A stretch of 55,813 bases of DNA from Chloroflexota bacterium (GTDB taxonomy: Bacteria; Chloroflexota; Dormibacteria; Dormibacterales; Dormibacteraceae): contig VBEF01000019.1 of the NCBI GenBank assembly GCA_005881275.1, positions 1-55,813 on the forward strand, given 5' to 3'. Shown one piece after another: positions 44,876 through 53,406 of this stretch (its first letter is position 1; every line of letters starts with the position of its first letter). Below the pieces are notes generated by a model. The model did not search any database. It saw only the letters and a list, made by a program, of their open reading frames with translations, and was not told the DNA's origin. Position numbers and translations under genes: made by a program.

Positions 44876-45708
44876 GGCGTGACCATCGTTCCGATGCCAG
44901 ACTCGGTGAACAGCTCCAGGAGCAGGGCGTGCTTGGTCCGGCCGTCGACGATGTGAGCGAGCGGCACGCCGTCCAGTGCGCGCAGGCAGGCCTCCAGCTT
45001 CGGAATCATGCCCCCGGTGACCTCGCCCTTGTCGATGCGCTGACGCGCGTCCTCCTTGGACAGAACGGCGACGACTTGCCCGTCGACGCCCTGAACGCCG
45101 GGCACGTCGGTCAGCAAGATGACCTTCGCGGCCTTGAGAGCGACCGCGATCTCGGCCGCCACCGTGTCGGCATTGATGTTGTAGGCATGACCGTCGTAGC
45201 CCAGCCCGATCGAGGCAATGACCGGGATGTACCCGCGAGTGAGCAGCGCGGTGATCGGCTCCTTGTTGACCTGCGTCACCTTGCCGACGAATCCCATCGC
45301 CTCGTCGAGCGGCTCCGCGATGATCGTTGGGCCGTCTTCCCCGCTCATGCCCACCGCCTGTCCACCCAGCCGGTGGATCGCAGCGACGAGGTCGGGGCTG
45401 ACCTTGCCCGTCAGCACCATCTTCACGACCTCCATCGTCTTCTCGTCCGTGATGCGCAGCCCGTTCTTGAACTCGGGCTTGAGCCCGAGGCGTTCGCTCA
45501 TCGCGCTGATCTCGGGACCGCCGCCATGCACCAGGACCGGCTGCATGCCGACGTAGCGCAGCAGGACGACGTCGAGCAGAGTTTCGTCGCGCGCGTGGTC
45601 GATCGCGTTCCCGCCGACCTTGATCACGACGATCTGGCCATGAAATCGCTTGATGTAAGGCAGCGCCTCGACCAGGACCTTGGCGCGCTCTTCGACGGTG
45701 AGCGTCAT
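44872..45708 (-). CDS. argB: Acetylglutamate kinase
   Basis: 278 residues from ATG 45708, which overlaps the argJ TGA (ATGA). IVVIKVGGNAI is the amino-acid-kinase Lys-Gly-Gly motif, VLVHGGGPEIS the substrate loop, YNINADTVAAEIA the nucleotide site and GGMIPKLEACLRAL the C-terminal block. Phosphorylates N-acetylglutamate, usually the feedback-controlled step. Confidence 0.96.
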   Translation of the reverse strand: MTLTVEERAKVLVEALPYIKRFHGQIVVIKVGGNAIDHARDETLLDVVLLRYVGMQPVLVHGGGPEISAMSERLGLKPEFKNGLRITDEKTMEVVKMVLTGKVSPDLVAAIHRLGGQAVGMSGEDGPTIIAEPLDEAMGFVGKVTQVNKEPITALLTRGYIPVIASIGLGYDGHAYNINADTVAAEIAVALKAAKVILLTDVPGVQGVDGQVVAVLSKEDARQRIDKGEVTGGMIPKLEACLRALDGVPLAHIVDGRTKHALLLELFTESGIGTMVTP

Positions 45709-46916
45709 GTCGTGTAGTCGGCGTTGATTCGCACGTACTCCTCCGATAGATCGCAGCCCCACGCCTCGGCGGCCCCATCCCCCAGGCCGAGCCTGGCCAC
45801 GATCTCAATTTCTGGCTGCTCGAAAGCCCGCCGGACACCCGACAGGTCCACGTCGACACCGGCACCGCGCTCGAAGACGACGAGGCCGCCGACGGTCAGA
45901 TGAAGCGTGTCAAGGGCGAGCTCCGCGCCACTGTAGCCCAGCGCGCACACGATCCGGCCCCAGTTCGGATCGCCGCCATGCACGGCGGTCTTGACCAGAC
46001 TCGACGACGCGACCGCACGGGCGGCAGTCCGGGCATCCTTATCCGACGCCGCGGTCAGCACCTTGACCGTGATCAACTTCGTCGCACCCTCGCCGTCCCG
46101 CGCGATCGCCCGCGAAAGCTCCCTCGCCACCTGGACGAGGCCCGCCTGAAGCTGCTCGGCTTGCGAGGTGCCGGCCCGGATCGGTTCGTTGCCCGCGGCG
46201 CCATTGGCAAGGATCAGGAAGCTGTCGTTGGTCGAGCTGTCGCCGTCGATTGTGACCTGGTTGAAGCTTCGGTCGGCGACCGACCGGACAAGCCTGGCGA
46301 TCAGACCGGGCTCCACCGCCGCGTCGGTGGTGACGTAAGCCAACAGGGTCGCCATGTTCGGGTGGATCATGCCCGAGCCCTTGCTCATCCCTCCGATGCG
46401 CACGGTCGTGCCGGCGATTTCGAGCTCTGTTTGCGCCGTTTTCGGCTGCGTGTCGGTTGTCATGATCGCCCGCGCCGCCGCAGCACCCGCATCTGGGCTC
46501 AGCTGGCTGCACGCTTCGGTGATGCCGGACTTGATCGCGTCCATCGGCAGGTAGCGGCCGATCACGCCTGTGGAGCTCACCAGCACCTGATCAGGGTCGA
46601 GGTCGAGCCGGTCGGCGGACAGCTTCGCCATGAGGAGGGCGTCGCGAAAACCCTGCGCTCCAGTGCACGCGTTTGCGTTGCCCGAGTTGATCGTCAGCGC
46701 TTGCACACGGTTGCGCTGCAGGTGAAGCTGGTCGATCACGACCGAAGCGGACTTCACTTTGTTCGTCGTGAATACGCCGCCGGTGTCGCACGGAGACGCG
46801 GAGTGGATCACGCAAAGGTCGTCCCTCTGGTCGCCTGGGATGGCAGACGCCCCGGTCGTGAACGCCTTGATGCCACACGCCGCCGTGCCAGCCCGAAATC
46901 CTCGGGCGTAGGTCAC
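45705..46916 (-). CDS. argJ: Glutamate N-acetyltransferase / amino-acid acetyltransferase
   Basis: 403 residues from GTG 46916, overlapping the argC stop (GTGA). NSGNANACTG, STGVIGRYLPMD and the self-cleavage site GEGATKLITV (between Ala and Thr) identify ArgJ. It recycles the acetyl group from acetylornithine to glutamate; bifunctional forms also use acetyl-CoA. No argA or argE is seen here, in line with the cyclic pathway. Confidence 0.95.
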   Translation of the reverse strand: MTYARGFRAGTAACGIKAFTTGASAIPGDQRDDLCVIHSASPCDTGGVFTTNKVKSASVVIDQLHLQRNRVQALTINSGNANACTGAQGFRDALLMAKLSADRLDLDPDQVLVSSTGVIGRYLPMDAIKSGITEACSQLSPDAGAAAARAIMTTDTQPKTAQTELEIAGTTVRIGGMSKGSGMIHPNMATLLAYVTTDAAVEPGLIARLVRSVADRSFNQVTIDGDSSTNDSFLILANGAAGNEPIRAGTSQAEQLQAGLVQVARELSRAIARDGEGATKLITVKVLTAASDKDARTAARAVASSSLVKTAVHGGDPNWGRIVCALGYSGAELALDTLHLTVGGLVVFERGAGVDVDLSGVRRAFEQPEIEIVARLGLGDGAAEAWGCDLSEEYVRINADYTT

Positions 46917-47911
46917 GGCCACTGGAGCGGGCCCGTGAGCGCCGTCGTGCGGTCGAATCCGAACGCGATGTTGAAGCACTCGACGCCTTGGCCGGACGCG
47001 CCCTTGATCAGGTTGTCGAGGGCAGCCGTGACGACCGCCTTGCGGCCTTGAGCCGCGACGTTGACCAGGCACAGGTTCGAGTGGCTGGCGAGCTTGGTGG
47101 TCGGCGTCTTGTCGGTGACCCTGGTGAAGGGCTGGCCGGCATAGAACTCGCGATACGCGTCCTGGAGCTCGCCGACCGACCCTTTGAGGTCGAAGTAGCA
47201 GGTGGCGAGGATGCCTCGCGTCATCGGAACCAGGTGAGGCACGAAAGTGACGGCGAGACCGTCCAGCTCCTGGACGATCTCGGGGAGATGGCGATGACCT
47301 TCGATCGCGTACGCGCCGAGGGTTTCGTTGACCTCGCTGAAATGGACGCCCAGCCCTGGCGACCTGCCGGCGCCGCTGACCCCCGACTTCGCGTCCACGA
47401 TCACGTCCGAGCCAACCAGGCCGGCCGAGACCGCGGGCGCCAAGGCCAGAATGCTCGCCGTCGAATAGCACCCCGGGACTGCGATCAGCTGGGCATCTTT
47501 CAAGTCTTCCGCATGCAGCTCAGGCAGACCGAGCACCGCGCGTTCGAGGAGTGCGGGTGAAGGATGCGGCTGCTGATACCAGGTCGGGTATTGCGACGCG
47601 TCGCGCAACCTGAAATCCGCGCTCATGTCGATCACGCGCAGTCCCGCATCGAGCCAGGTCTCGACCCTGGCGGCGCCGACGTTGTGGGGCAGGCAGCTGA
47701 AGATGACGTCGAGCCCGTTGGGGGACGGCTCCGGCACGAACTCGCCGGTCAGGTCGAGGAGGGGAAAGAGCTCGGAGTAAGGCTTACCGGCGTATGACCG
47801 CGACGTCAGCTGGGTTAGCTCGACGGCGGGATGGCGCGCCAGCAGGTTTACGGCTGTCATGCCCGCGTACCCGTTCGCCCCCGCCACGGCGGCTTTCACC
47901 TTCCGGGTCAT
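46913..47911 (-). CDS. argC: N-acetyl-gamma-glutamyl-phosphate reductase
   Basis: 332 residues. AAVAGANGYAGMTAVNLL is the NADP-binding loop, VPGCYSTASILALAP contains the catalytic Cys, and FSEVNETLGAYAIEGHRHLPEI the His region. Reduces acetylglutamyl phosphate. It is the first gene of the arginine block. The -10 element TATACT ends nine bases before its ATG, so the message would start almost at the start codon. Confidence 0.96.
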   Translation of the reverse strand: MTRKVKAAVAGANGYAGMTAVNLLARHPAVELTQLTSRSYAGKPYSELFPLLDLTGEFVPEPSPNGLDVIFSCLPHNVGAARVETWLDAGLRVIDMSADFRLRDASQYPTWYQQPHPSPALLERAVLGLPELHAEDLKDAQLIAVPGCYSTASILALAPAVSAGLVGSDVIVDAKSGVSGAGRSPGLGVHFSEVNETLGAYAIEGHRHLPEIVQELDGLAVTFVPHLVPMTRGILATCYFDLKGSVGELQDAYREFYAGQPFTRVTDKTPTTKLASHSNLCLVNVAAQGRKAVVTAALDNLIKGASGQGVECFNIAFGFDRTTALTGPLQWP

Positions 47912-47920
47912 GAGCGCATG

Positions 47921-47926
47921 AGTATA
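47921..47926 (-). promoter_or_regulatory. Candidate -10 element of the arginine promoter
   Basis: TATACT on the minus strand, in the context CAGTCGTATACTCA. A nearly identical string precedes the TPR gene at 54321-54326. No good -35 is visible because that stretch is the ARG-box-like palindrome. Confidence 0.5.
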
Positions 47927-47934
47927 CGACTGGC

Positions 47935-47948
47935 TGCATAAACATGCA
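47935..47948. promoter_or_regulatory. ARG-box-like ArgR operator
   Basis: TGCAT-AAAC-ATGCA: both half-sites fit the ARG-box pattern TGNAT-N4-ATNCA with an AT-rich core. It begins eight bases upstream of the -10 element, so bound ArgR would cover the -35 zone. It lies in the 39 bases between hisI and argC, the only clear intergenic gap in the his-arg array. Confidence 0.7.
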
Positions 47949-47950
47949 TC

Positions 47951-48253
47951 CTAGGCGAGAGCGTTGAAAAAGCATGACTCCGCCCCTGTATGGCAGGCAG
48001 GACCGGCCGGGTTCACCCTCAGGAGCACGGCGTCGAGATCACAGTCGAGGCGCACCTCGACGACCTCCATGGTGTTGCCAGACGTCGCGCCTTTCTCCCA
48101 CAGCCCGCGCTCCCTGGAATGGAACCATGCCCGGCCGGTCGCACGGGTCTTCGTCCATGACTCCTCATCCATGTAGGCCAGCATCAGAACCTTGCCCGTC
48201 TCCGCGTTCTGCACGACCACCGGGACGAGGCCCTTCGAAAAGTCCGGGCTCAT
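47951..48253 (-). CDS. hisI: Phosphoribosyl-AMP cyclohydrolase
   Basis: 100 residues, the cyclohydrolase domain only (no HisE fusion). [41 protein letters not shown] (metal Asp/Cys) and [11 protein letters not shown] are the family blocks. Opens the adenine ring of PR-AMP. Coupled to hisF by ATGA. Confidence 0.96.
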   Translation of the reverse strand: MSPDFSKGLVPVVVQNAETGKVLMLAYMDEESWTKTRATGRAWFHSRERGLWEKGATSGNTMEVVEVRLDCDLDAVLLRVNPAGPACHTGAESCFFNALA

Positions 48254-49011
48254 CGCCTCACCTCCAGGCCCATCTCGGCCAGCTCTTGTTTCACGTCGGG
48301 TATCGACAGCTCACCGAAATGAAAGATCGACGCGGCCAGGGCGGCGTCGGCGCCCCCTTCAGTGAGCGCGTCGTACATGTGGCGGGCCGACCCGGCTCCG
48401 CCGGACGCGATCACCGGGAGGCGCACGGCGTCGCTGATCGCCCGCGTCAGCTCGATGTCATAGCCGGCGTGCGTCCCGTCGTAATCCATCGAGGTGAGCA
48501 GGATCTCCCCCGCTCCCATCTGCTCGCCCAGCATCGCCCACTCCACGGCATCGCGGCCCGTGGCGCGCCTACCCCCGTGGCTGAACACCTCCCATCCTTC
48601 CGCGTTGCGGCGCCTCCTGGCGTCGATCGCGAGCACGACGCATTGCGTGCCGAAGACTTCGGCGCAGCGGGTCATCAGGTGGGGGTCCGCGAGCGCCGCC
48701 GTGTTCACCGAAACCTTGTCAGCGCCGTGCGTGAGCAGCTCGGCCATGTCATCCACGCTCCTCACGCCACCGCCGACCGCCAGCGGAATGAATACCTGGT
48801 CCGCAGTGCGCTCGACCGATTCAAGCAGGATGCTTCGCGCATCGGACGACGCGGTGATGTCGAGGAAGATGATCTCGTCGGCACCCTCTCGGTCATAGGC
48901 AGCCGCCAGCTCAGCGGGGTCGCCTGCGTCGCGCAAGTCGACAAACCGCACGCCTTTCACCACGCGTCCCTCGGCTACGTCGAGGCAGGGGATGACTCTC
49001 TTCGCGGGCAT
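48250..49011 (-). CDS. hisF: Imidazole glycerol phosphate synthase, cyclase subunit
   Basis: 253 residues from ATG 49011. [15 protein letters not shown] has the first catalytic Asp, [11 protein letters not shown] the strand-2 block, [15 protein letters not shown] the second catalytic Asp, and VIASGGAG the C-terminal phosphate loop. This is HisF rather than HisA. It follows hisH after one base; both form the IGP synthase complex. Confidence 0.95.
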   Translation of the reverse strand: MPAKRVIPCLDVAEGRVVKGVRFVDLRDAGDPAELAAAYDREGADEIIFLDITASSDARSILLESVERTADQVFIPLAVGGGVRSVDDMAELLTHGADKVSVNTAALADPHLMTRCAEVFGTQCVVLAIDARRRRNAEGWEVFSHGGRRATGRDAVEWAMLGEQMGAGEILLTSMDYDGTHAGYDIELTRAISDAVRLPVIASGGAGSARHMYDALTEGGADAALAASIFHFGELSIPDVKQELAEMGLEVRR

Positions 49012-49012
49012 A

Positions 49013-49606
49013 TCAGGAGCACATGGCGAGGAAGTTGGCGTACAGGCGCAGGCCGTCGGCGCCGCTCTTCTCCGGGTGAAACTGCGTGCCCATGACATTG
49101 CCCAACGCCGAAGCCGCAGCCGGCGCGTGGTCGGCGCATCCGATCCTATGACTCGACTCCGCAGGCGTGAAGGAATGCACGTAATAGAAGTAGGAGCGGT
49201 CGCCGATGCCCTCCCAGAGTCGGGAGGGGCCGGTTTGCGCCGTCCGGCACCATCCGATCACTGGAAGGCGATCGCTGGTCGTGATCTCGACCACGCGTCC
49301 CGGGAGCAACCCGAGTCCTTCGTGCCGGCCGTGTTCGGTCGACTCCTCGAAGAGCAGCTGATACCCGAGGCAGACGCCTAGCACCGGCTTGCCGCGGCGC
49401 GCCAGCTCGACCACTCGCCGGCCGAGACCGTGCTCTGAAAGCTTGGCGAGAGCGGGGGCGAACGCTCCGACCCCGGGCAGGACGATGCCGCGCGCTGCTT
49501 CCAGCTCGACGGGATCCGCGGTCAGGCGCGCCTCCGCACCCACCATGACCAGCGCGCGCTCGACGGAGCGGACGTTGCCGACGCCGTAGTCGACGATCGC
49601 GATCAT
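49013..49606 (-). CDS. hisH: Imidazole glycerol phosphate synthase, glutaminase subunit
   Basis: 197 residues, class I glutamine amidotransferase: [13 protein letters not shown] with the nucleophile Cys (Tyr in place of the common Met) and GTQFHPEKS with His/Glu of the triad. Supplies ammonia to HisF. Start overlaps the hisB stop (ATGA). Confidence 0.95.
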   Translation of the reverse strand: MIAIVDYGVGNVRSVERALVMVGAEARLTADPVELEAARGIVLPGVGAFAPALAKLSEHGLGRRVVELARRGKPVLGVCLGYQLLFEESTEHGRHEGLGLLPGRVVEITTSDRLPVIGWCRTAQTGPSRLWEGIGDRSYFYYVHSFTPAESSHRIGCADHAPAAASALGNVMGTQFHPEKSGADGLRLYANFLAMCS

Positions 49607-50169
49607 CCCAACACGCCTTTCGAGGAGGGCACTCCCGTCCGACCCGTGGGGGCCATCGCGGCCCGCAGGGCGAGACCGAGGGCTTTGAAAGTAGCCTCGG
49701 CCATGTGATGACGATTGCGGCCGCGAATCAGATCGACGTGGATCGTCGCCCCAAGATGAATCGAAAATGCGCGCCAGAACTCTTCGACGACCTCGGACTC
49801 GAGCGTCCCGATGCGACCGCGCAACGCTACGTTGTAGGAGAGAAACGGCCTCTGCCCAAGATCTATGACGACGCGTGCGAGAGATTCGTCCAGCGGCGCG
49901 TAGGCGGATGCGAAACGGGTGATGCCGTCACGGTCGCCCATCGCCTGCGACAGCGCCTGGCCCAGCACGATGCCCGCGTCCTCGACCAGGTGATGAGGAT
50001 CGACCTGCAGATCGCCCGTGCCGCGGAGCCGCAAGTCGAATCCGCCGTAGCGAGACACCTGCTCCAGCATGTGGTCGAGGAAATCGAGGCCGGTCGAAAC
50101 CTCGGCCCGGCCGCGGCCTTCCAGGTCGACCCCGGCCGCGAGCTGCGTCTCCCGGCTCTTGCGGGTCAC
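49603..50169 (-). CDS. hisB: Imidazoleglycerol-phosphate dehydratase
   Basis: 188 residues from a GTG at 50169 with AAAGGG just upstream; a TTG at 50187 is possible. GLDFLDHMLEQVSRYGGFDL, DPHHLVEDAGIVLGQAL and RGRNRHHMAEATFKALG carry the Mn-binding His/Glu residues. Monofunctional, without the phosphatase domain of enteric HisB. Confidence 0.95.
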   Translation of the reverse strand: MTRKSRETQLAAGVDLEGRGRAEVSTGLDFLDHMLEQVSRYGGFDLRLRGTGDLQVDPHHLVEDAGIVLGQALSQAMGDRDGITRFASAYAPLDESLARVVIDLGQRPFLSYNVALRGRIGTLESEVVEEFWRAFSIHLGATIHVDLIRGRNRHHMAEATFKALGLALRAAMAPTGRTGVPSSKGVLG

Positions 50170-50179
50170 GCGTCCCTTT

Positions 50180-51451
50180 CTATTCAAGACGCACCTCGAT
50201 TGCGTGAGCATGCGCGCCCAGGCCCTCCATCTCCGCCAGCCGCACCGAGGCATCGCGCAGCGCCTCGAGGTCGTTGCGGTTGAGGCTGAGCACGCTGGTT
50301 CTCTTGAGGAACGTATGCACGCCGAGCGGCGACGAGAAGCGAGCCGCTCCCGACGTCGGGAGCGTGTGGTTCGGTCCTGCCGAGTAGTCGCCGAGAGGCA
50401 CGGTGGCGTAGGCGCCCACGAACACCGCGCCTGCGTTCTGGACCTTGGCCGCGAGGCGAGCGGCGTCGCCGGCCACGATCAGAAGGTGCTCGGGAGCGAA
50501 GTCATTGGCCACCTGCATCGCCTCCTCCATGTTTTGAGCCACGATGACGCAGCAGTTGGCCTGGCGGATGATGTCCGCGCGCTCCAGTCCACGCAAAAGA
50601 CTCTCGAGCTCCTCCTCGACCCGATCGGCGAGCTGGGCCGAATCGGTGATCAGGACGCCCCACGCAAGGGGATCGTGCTCGAGCTGTGCGGCAAGGTCGG
50701 CGGCGACGAAGTCCGGCCGTGCCTCGGCATCTGCGACCACAACCACCTCGGTAGGACCCGCGATCCCGTCCACACCCACCGACCCGAAAACCTCTTTCTT
50801 GGCCAGGGTCACGTAGATATTGCCGGGACCCGCGACGACATCCACGCGCGGGATGCTTTGCGTTCCGTAGGCGAGCGCCGCGATGGCCTGCGCCCCTCCC
50901 ATCCTGTACACGGAATCGACGCCCGCGATGTGCGCGGCGGCGAGGATCGACGAGGGCACGCCACCGTCGGGTCGCGGGGGCGTGGCCAGGACCACCTCGG
51001 CAACCTTCGCCACCCGGGCAGGGATCACCGTCATGAGCACGGTCGACGGATAGGCCGCGCGGCCGCCCGGCGCGTAGACCCCGGCGCGTCCGACGGGTCG
51101 CGACACAAGCTTCAGACCGGGCAACCCTACGGAAGCCGGCTCGGACTGGCGCTCGTGGAAGTCGCGGATGCGCCCTGCCGCGAACTCGAGGGCGGCCCGG
51201 TCTGCCGGTGGCAAACGGTCGGCCGCCGCCGCCACATCGTGGTTCGGCACCTCGAACGACTCACCAGGCTCCGGCGCCCACCCATCGAATCGACGGCCGA
51301 GCTCGCGCAGCGCCTCGTCGCCCTCGGCCAGCACCCGAGCGCAGATTTCGGCCACGGCCTCGCGTTCTTTCGCGAACTGCGTCAGGTCGAGCCGCCGCCG
51401 CGACAGAGGCGAGTCCAGCCAAGAGCCGACGTCGAACCTTCTAACCGGCAC
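50180..51451 (-). CDS. hisD: Histidinol dehydrogenase
   Basis: 423 residues. GVYAPGGRAAYPSTVLM, VVAGPGNIYVTLAKKEVFG, GIAGPTEVVVVAD, EHDPLAWG and DFAPEHLLI are standard HisD blocks with zinc-binding residues. Oxidises histidinol to histidine in two NAD steps. Start overlaps hisG by 11 bases. Confidence 0.97.
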   Translation of the reverse strand: MPVRRFDVGSWLDSPLSRRRLDLTQFAKEREAVAEICARVLAEGDEALRELGRRFDGWAPEPGESFEVPNHDVAAAADRLPPADRAALEFAAGRIRDFHERQSEPASVGLPGLKLVSRPVGRAGVYAPGGRAAYPSTVLMTVIPARVAKVAEVVLATPPRPDGGVPSSILAAAHIAGVDSVYRMGGAQAIAALAYGTQSIPRVDVVAGPGNIYVTLAKKEVFGSVGVDGIAGPTEVVVVADAEARPDFVAADLAAQLEHDPLAWGVLITDSAQLADRVEEELESLLRGLERADIIRQANCCVIVAQNMEEAMQVANDFAPEHLLIVAGDAARLAAKVQNAGAVFVGAYATVPLGDYSAGPNHTLPTSGAARFSSPLGVHTFLKRTSVLSLNRNDLEALRDASVRLAEMEGLGAHAHAIEVRLE

Positions 51452-52091
51452 TGGCAGATGCCTCTCGCATTTTTGCCACCACTGACTGCACCGCCGCGGT
51501 ACGCGTTTTGAGGCTCGCCTGGTTGGCGATCAGCCTCGCGGTCGAGCTGCCCAGAACGGCCGCGATGCGCAGCCGGTTGTCACGAAGCGTCCGGCCCGTC
51601 GCGGTAAGGTCCACGATGCCATCGACCAGCCCGACCTGCGGAGCCAGCTCGACCGAACCATGCAGCTGCACGACCTCGACCGATTGCCCATGCGCTTCGA
51701 ACCATGCGGTCGCGGTACGCGGGTACTTCGTCGCGACTCGGATCATCGGCGGCCAGGTCTCGGGCCCGTCGAGGCTCGAGCCGTCAGGCACGGCGAGCAC
51801 AAGCTTGCACCCGCCGAAGCGGAGGTCGATCAGCTCGTAGTGCGAGCCCGGTGTCTCCCAAAGGATGTCCTTGCCGACGATGCCCAGGTCCGCAGCGCCG
51901 TGGTCGACGTAGGCCGGCACGTCGCTGGGCCGGACCAGGATCACCCGCAGCCCCCCGCGCTCGACAAGGAGCTGGCGGCCAATCTCGTCCGCGTTGAGCC
52001 GAGCAAGTCGAGAGCGCGCGAGCAGCGAGAGGGCTCCGCCGTGGAGCACGCCCGTCGGGATCGCGATGGAGACCTTCTCGCCAGATGTCAC
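51441..52091 (-). CDS. hisG: ATP phosphoribosyltransferase, short form
   Basis: 216 residues from the GTG at 52091 (overlap GTGA with hisZ). VSIAIPTGVL, DVPAYVDHGAADLGIVGKDIL, VATKYPRTATAWFEAHG and the PRPP loop GIVDLTATGRTLRDN identify HisG. The C-terminal regulatory domain of long HisG is absent, so it needs the adjacent HisZ for activity and histidine feedback. Confidence 0.95.
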   Translation of the reverse strand: MTSGEKVSIAIPTGVLHGGALSLLARSRLARLNADEIGRQLLVERGGLRVILVRPSDVPAYVDHGAADLGIVGKDILWETPGSHYELIDLRFGGCKLVLAVPDGSSLDGPETWPPMIRVATKYPRTATAWFEAHGQSVEVVQLHGSVELAPQVGLVDGIVDLTATGRTLRDNRLRIAAVLGSSTARLIANQASLKTRTAAVQSVVAKMREASASAG

Positions 52092-53335
52092 TTGACGCCT
52101 CCTGCCAGGCGCGCCGCCACCTGCTCGGGTGGAAGCCGTCGCGTCCGTTGGCCTTTCGCCGACCACGCGACCTTCGTCTCGCCAAGGCAATGCACCAGGT
52201 TCGTCGCCCCGACGGCGCGCCACCACGCCCTGGCTTCAACCTCGCCGCGGGACTGCGTGTCCACGACCGCGCGCATTCCGAACAAACGAAGGGTGGACCC
52301 CAATCGCAGCGCGGTGTTCAGCCCGGCCCCGTTCCATGCGAGCGCAGCGTCGAGGCGCGGCAGCGCCGGCGGCCGCGCCGCGCGAGTGAGCATCTCCGAG
52401 ACGAGATCGAGCTGGACCATGAAGCCGGTCGCCGGCGCGGGCCGCCCGAAGCGTGCGAGCAAGGCGTCGTAGCGTCCGCCCTGCGCCACGGGCCTGCCGA
52501 AGTCGGGCCCGTACCCCTCGAAGATGACCCCGGTGTAATAGTCGAAGTCACGGATCGCGCCGAGGTCGAGGTTGACCACTTCGCGAATCCCGTGTGCCAC
52601 GAGCAGGTCGCACACCTGCGCCAACTCGGAAAGGGCAGCCTCAGAACGGCGGTTGCGAACCAAGCCTCCGGCCGCATCGAGGATCTCGGGTCCGCCGCGC
52701 AGGGCTGGAAAGCGCAGCAGAAGCTCATGCTCTGCGGACTTGAGCGGCGTGTCTTCGAGGAGCGCCTCCAACGCGACGAAGTCGCGCGCCGCCAGGGCTG
52801 CGCGCACGGCGGCTTTGACATCGTCGGGCAGCTTGACCGCGTCCATGATGCCGTGGAAGAACTCGGCGTGGCCCACGTCGATCTGATACCGCCGGATGCC
52901 GGTCGCCTCCATGCATCGGGCTGCAAGAGCGATCACCTCGGCATCCGCGACTGGGCCTGATGCGCCGACCAGCTCCGCTCCCACCTGGTAGGTCTCGCGC
53001 CGTTGCTGGAAGCGACCCTCGTCGGTGGAGAGCACCGGGCCTGCGTAGCAAAGCCGGAGCGGAAGCGCCGCGGTCCGCAGCTTGCCCGCGACAAGCCTGG
53101 CGACCGGAATGGTGCGTTCGCCGACCAGGGCGACTACATCACCGCGTCCGTCTGTGAACTTGAACAGCCGCCGCCGCTGCTCGACGCCAAGCCCCAGGTC
53201 GAGCACATCCATGTTCTCGACGAGCGGTGTGATGACGTGGCGGTAACCCCACCGACGCATCTCGCCCAGCAGCGACTCTTGAGCCTCGCGAAGGATCTCC
53301 GCCTCGAGCGGGAGCAGGTCGCGAAAGCCGGGCAC
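52088..53335 (-). CDS. hisZ: ATP phosphoribosyltransferase regulatory subunit HisZ
   Basis: 415 residues of the class II synthetase (HisRS-like) fold: GFRDLLPLEAEIL, ITPLVENMDVLDLGLG, RFQQRRETYQVGAELVG, and FDYYTGVIFEGYGP with VAQGGRYDALLARFG. It lacks the anticodon-binding domain of HisS, and its pairing with short hisG settles the assignment. The GTG start lies one base after AGGAGG, which is too close for ideal initiation, so an upstream non-canonical start is possible. Confidence 0.92.
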   Translation of the reverse strand: MPGFRDLLPLEAEILREAQESLLGEMRRWGYRHVITPLVENMDVLDLGLGVEQRRRLFKFTDGRGDVVALVGERTIPVARLVAGKLRTAALPLRLCYAGPVLSTDEGRFQQRRETYQVGAELVGASGPVADAEVIALAARCMEATGIRRYQIDVGHAEFFHGIMDAVKLPDDVKAAVRAALAARDFVALEALLEDTPLKSAEHELLLRFPALRGGPEILDAAGGLVRNRRSEAALSELAQVCDLLVAHGIREVVNLDLGAIRDFDYYTGVIFEGYGPDFGRPVAQGGRYDALLARFGRPAPATGFMVQLDLVSEMLTRAARPPALPRLDAALAWNGAGLNTALRLGSTLRLFGMRAVVDTQSRGEVEARAWWRAVGATNLVHCLGETKVAWSAKGQRTRRLPPEQVAARLAGGVK

Positions 53336-53367
53336 GCCTCCTAGCTGGGGTGCCGGCGCTGAACTAG

Positions 53368-53387
53368 CGGAGGTGAAGAAACCTCCG
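53368..53387. repeat. 7-bp perfect hairpin before hisZ
   Basis: CGGAGGT-GAAGAA-ACCTCCG in the 71-base gap between the TPR gene and hisZ. No U-tract follows in either direction. It could act as an RNA stabiliser or attenuator-like element for his expression. Confidence 0.45.
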
Positions 53388-53406
53388 GGCCGCGGCCACT
53401 TGAGCG

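Noticed and set aside
44876-45865. Long extension of the argD frame through argB
   Set aside because: The conserved aminotransferase starts at GTG 44875 in a GTGA overlap; the upstream part is an argB shadow.
53375-53387. Histidine leader-peptide attenuator before hisZ
   Set aside because: A hairpin exists but no His-codon run and no U-tract were found in the short gap.
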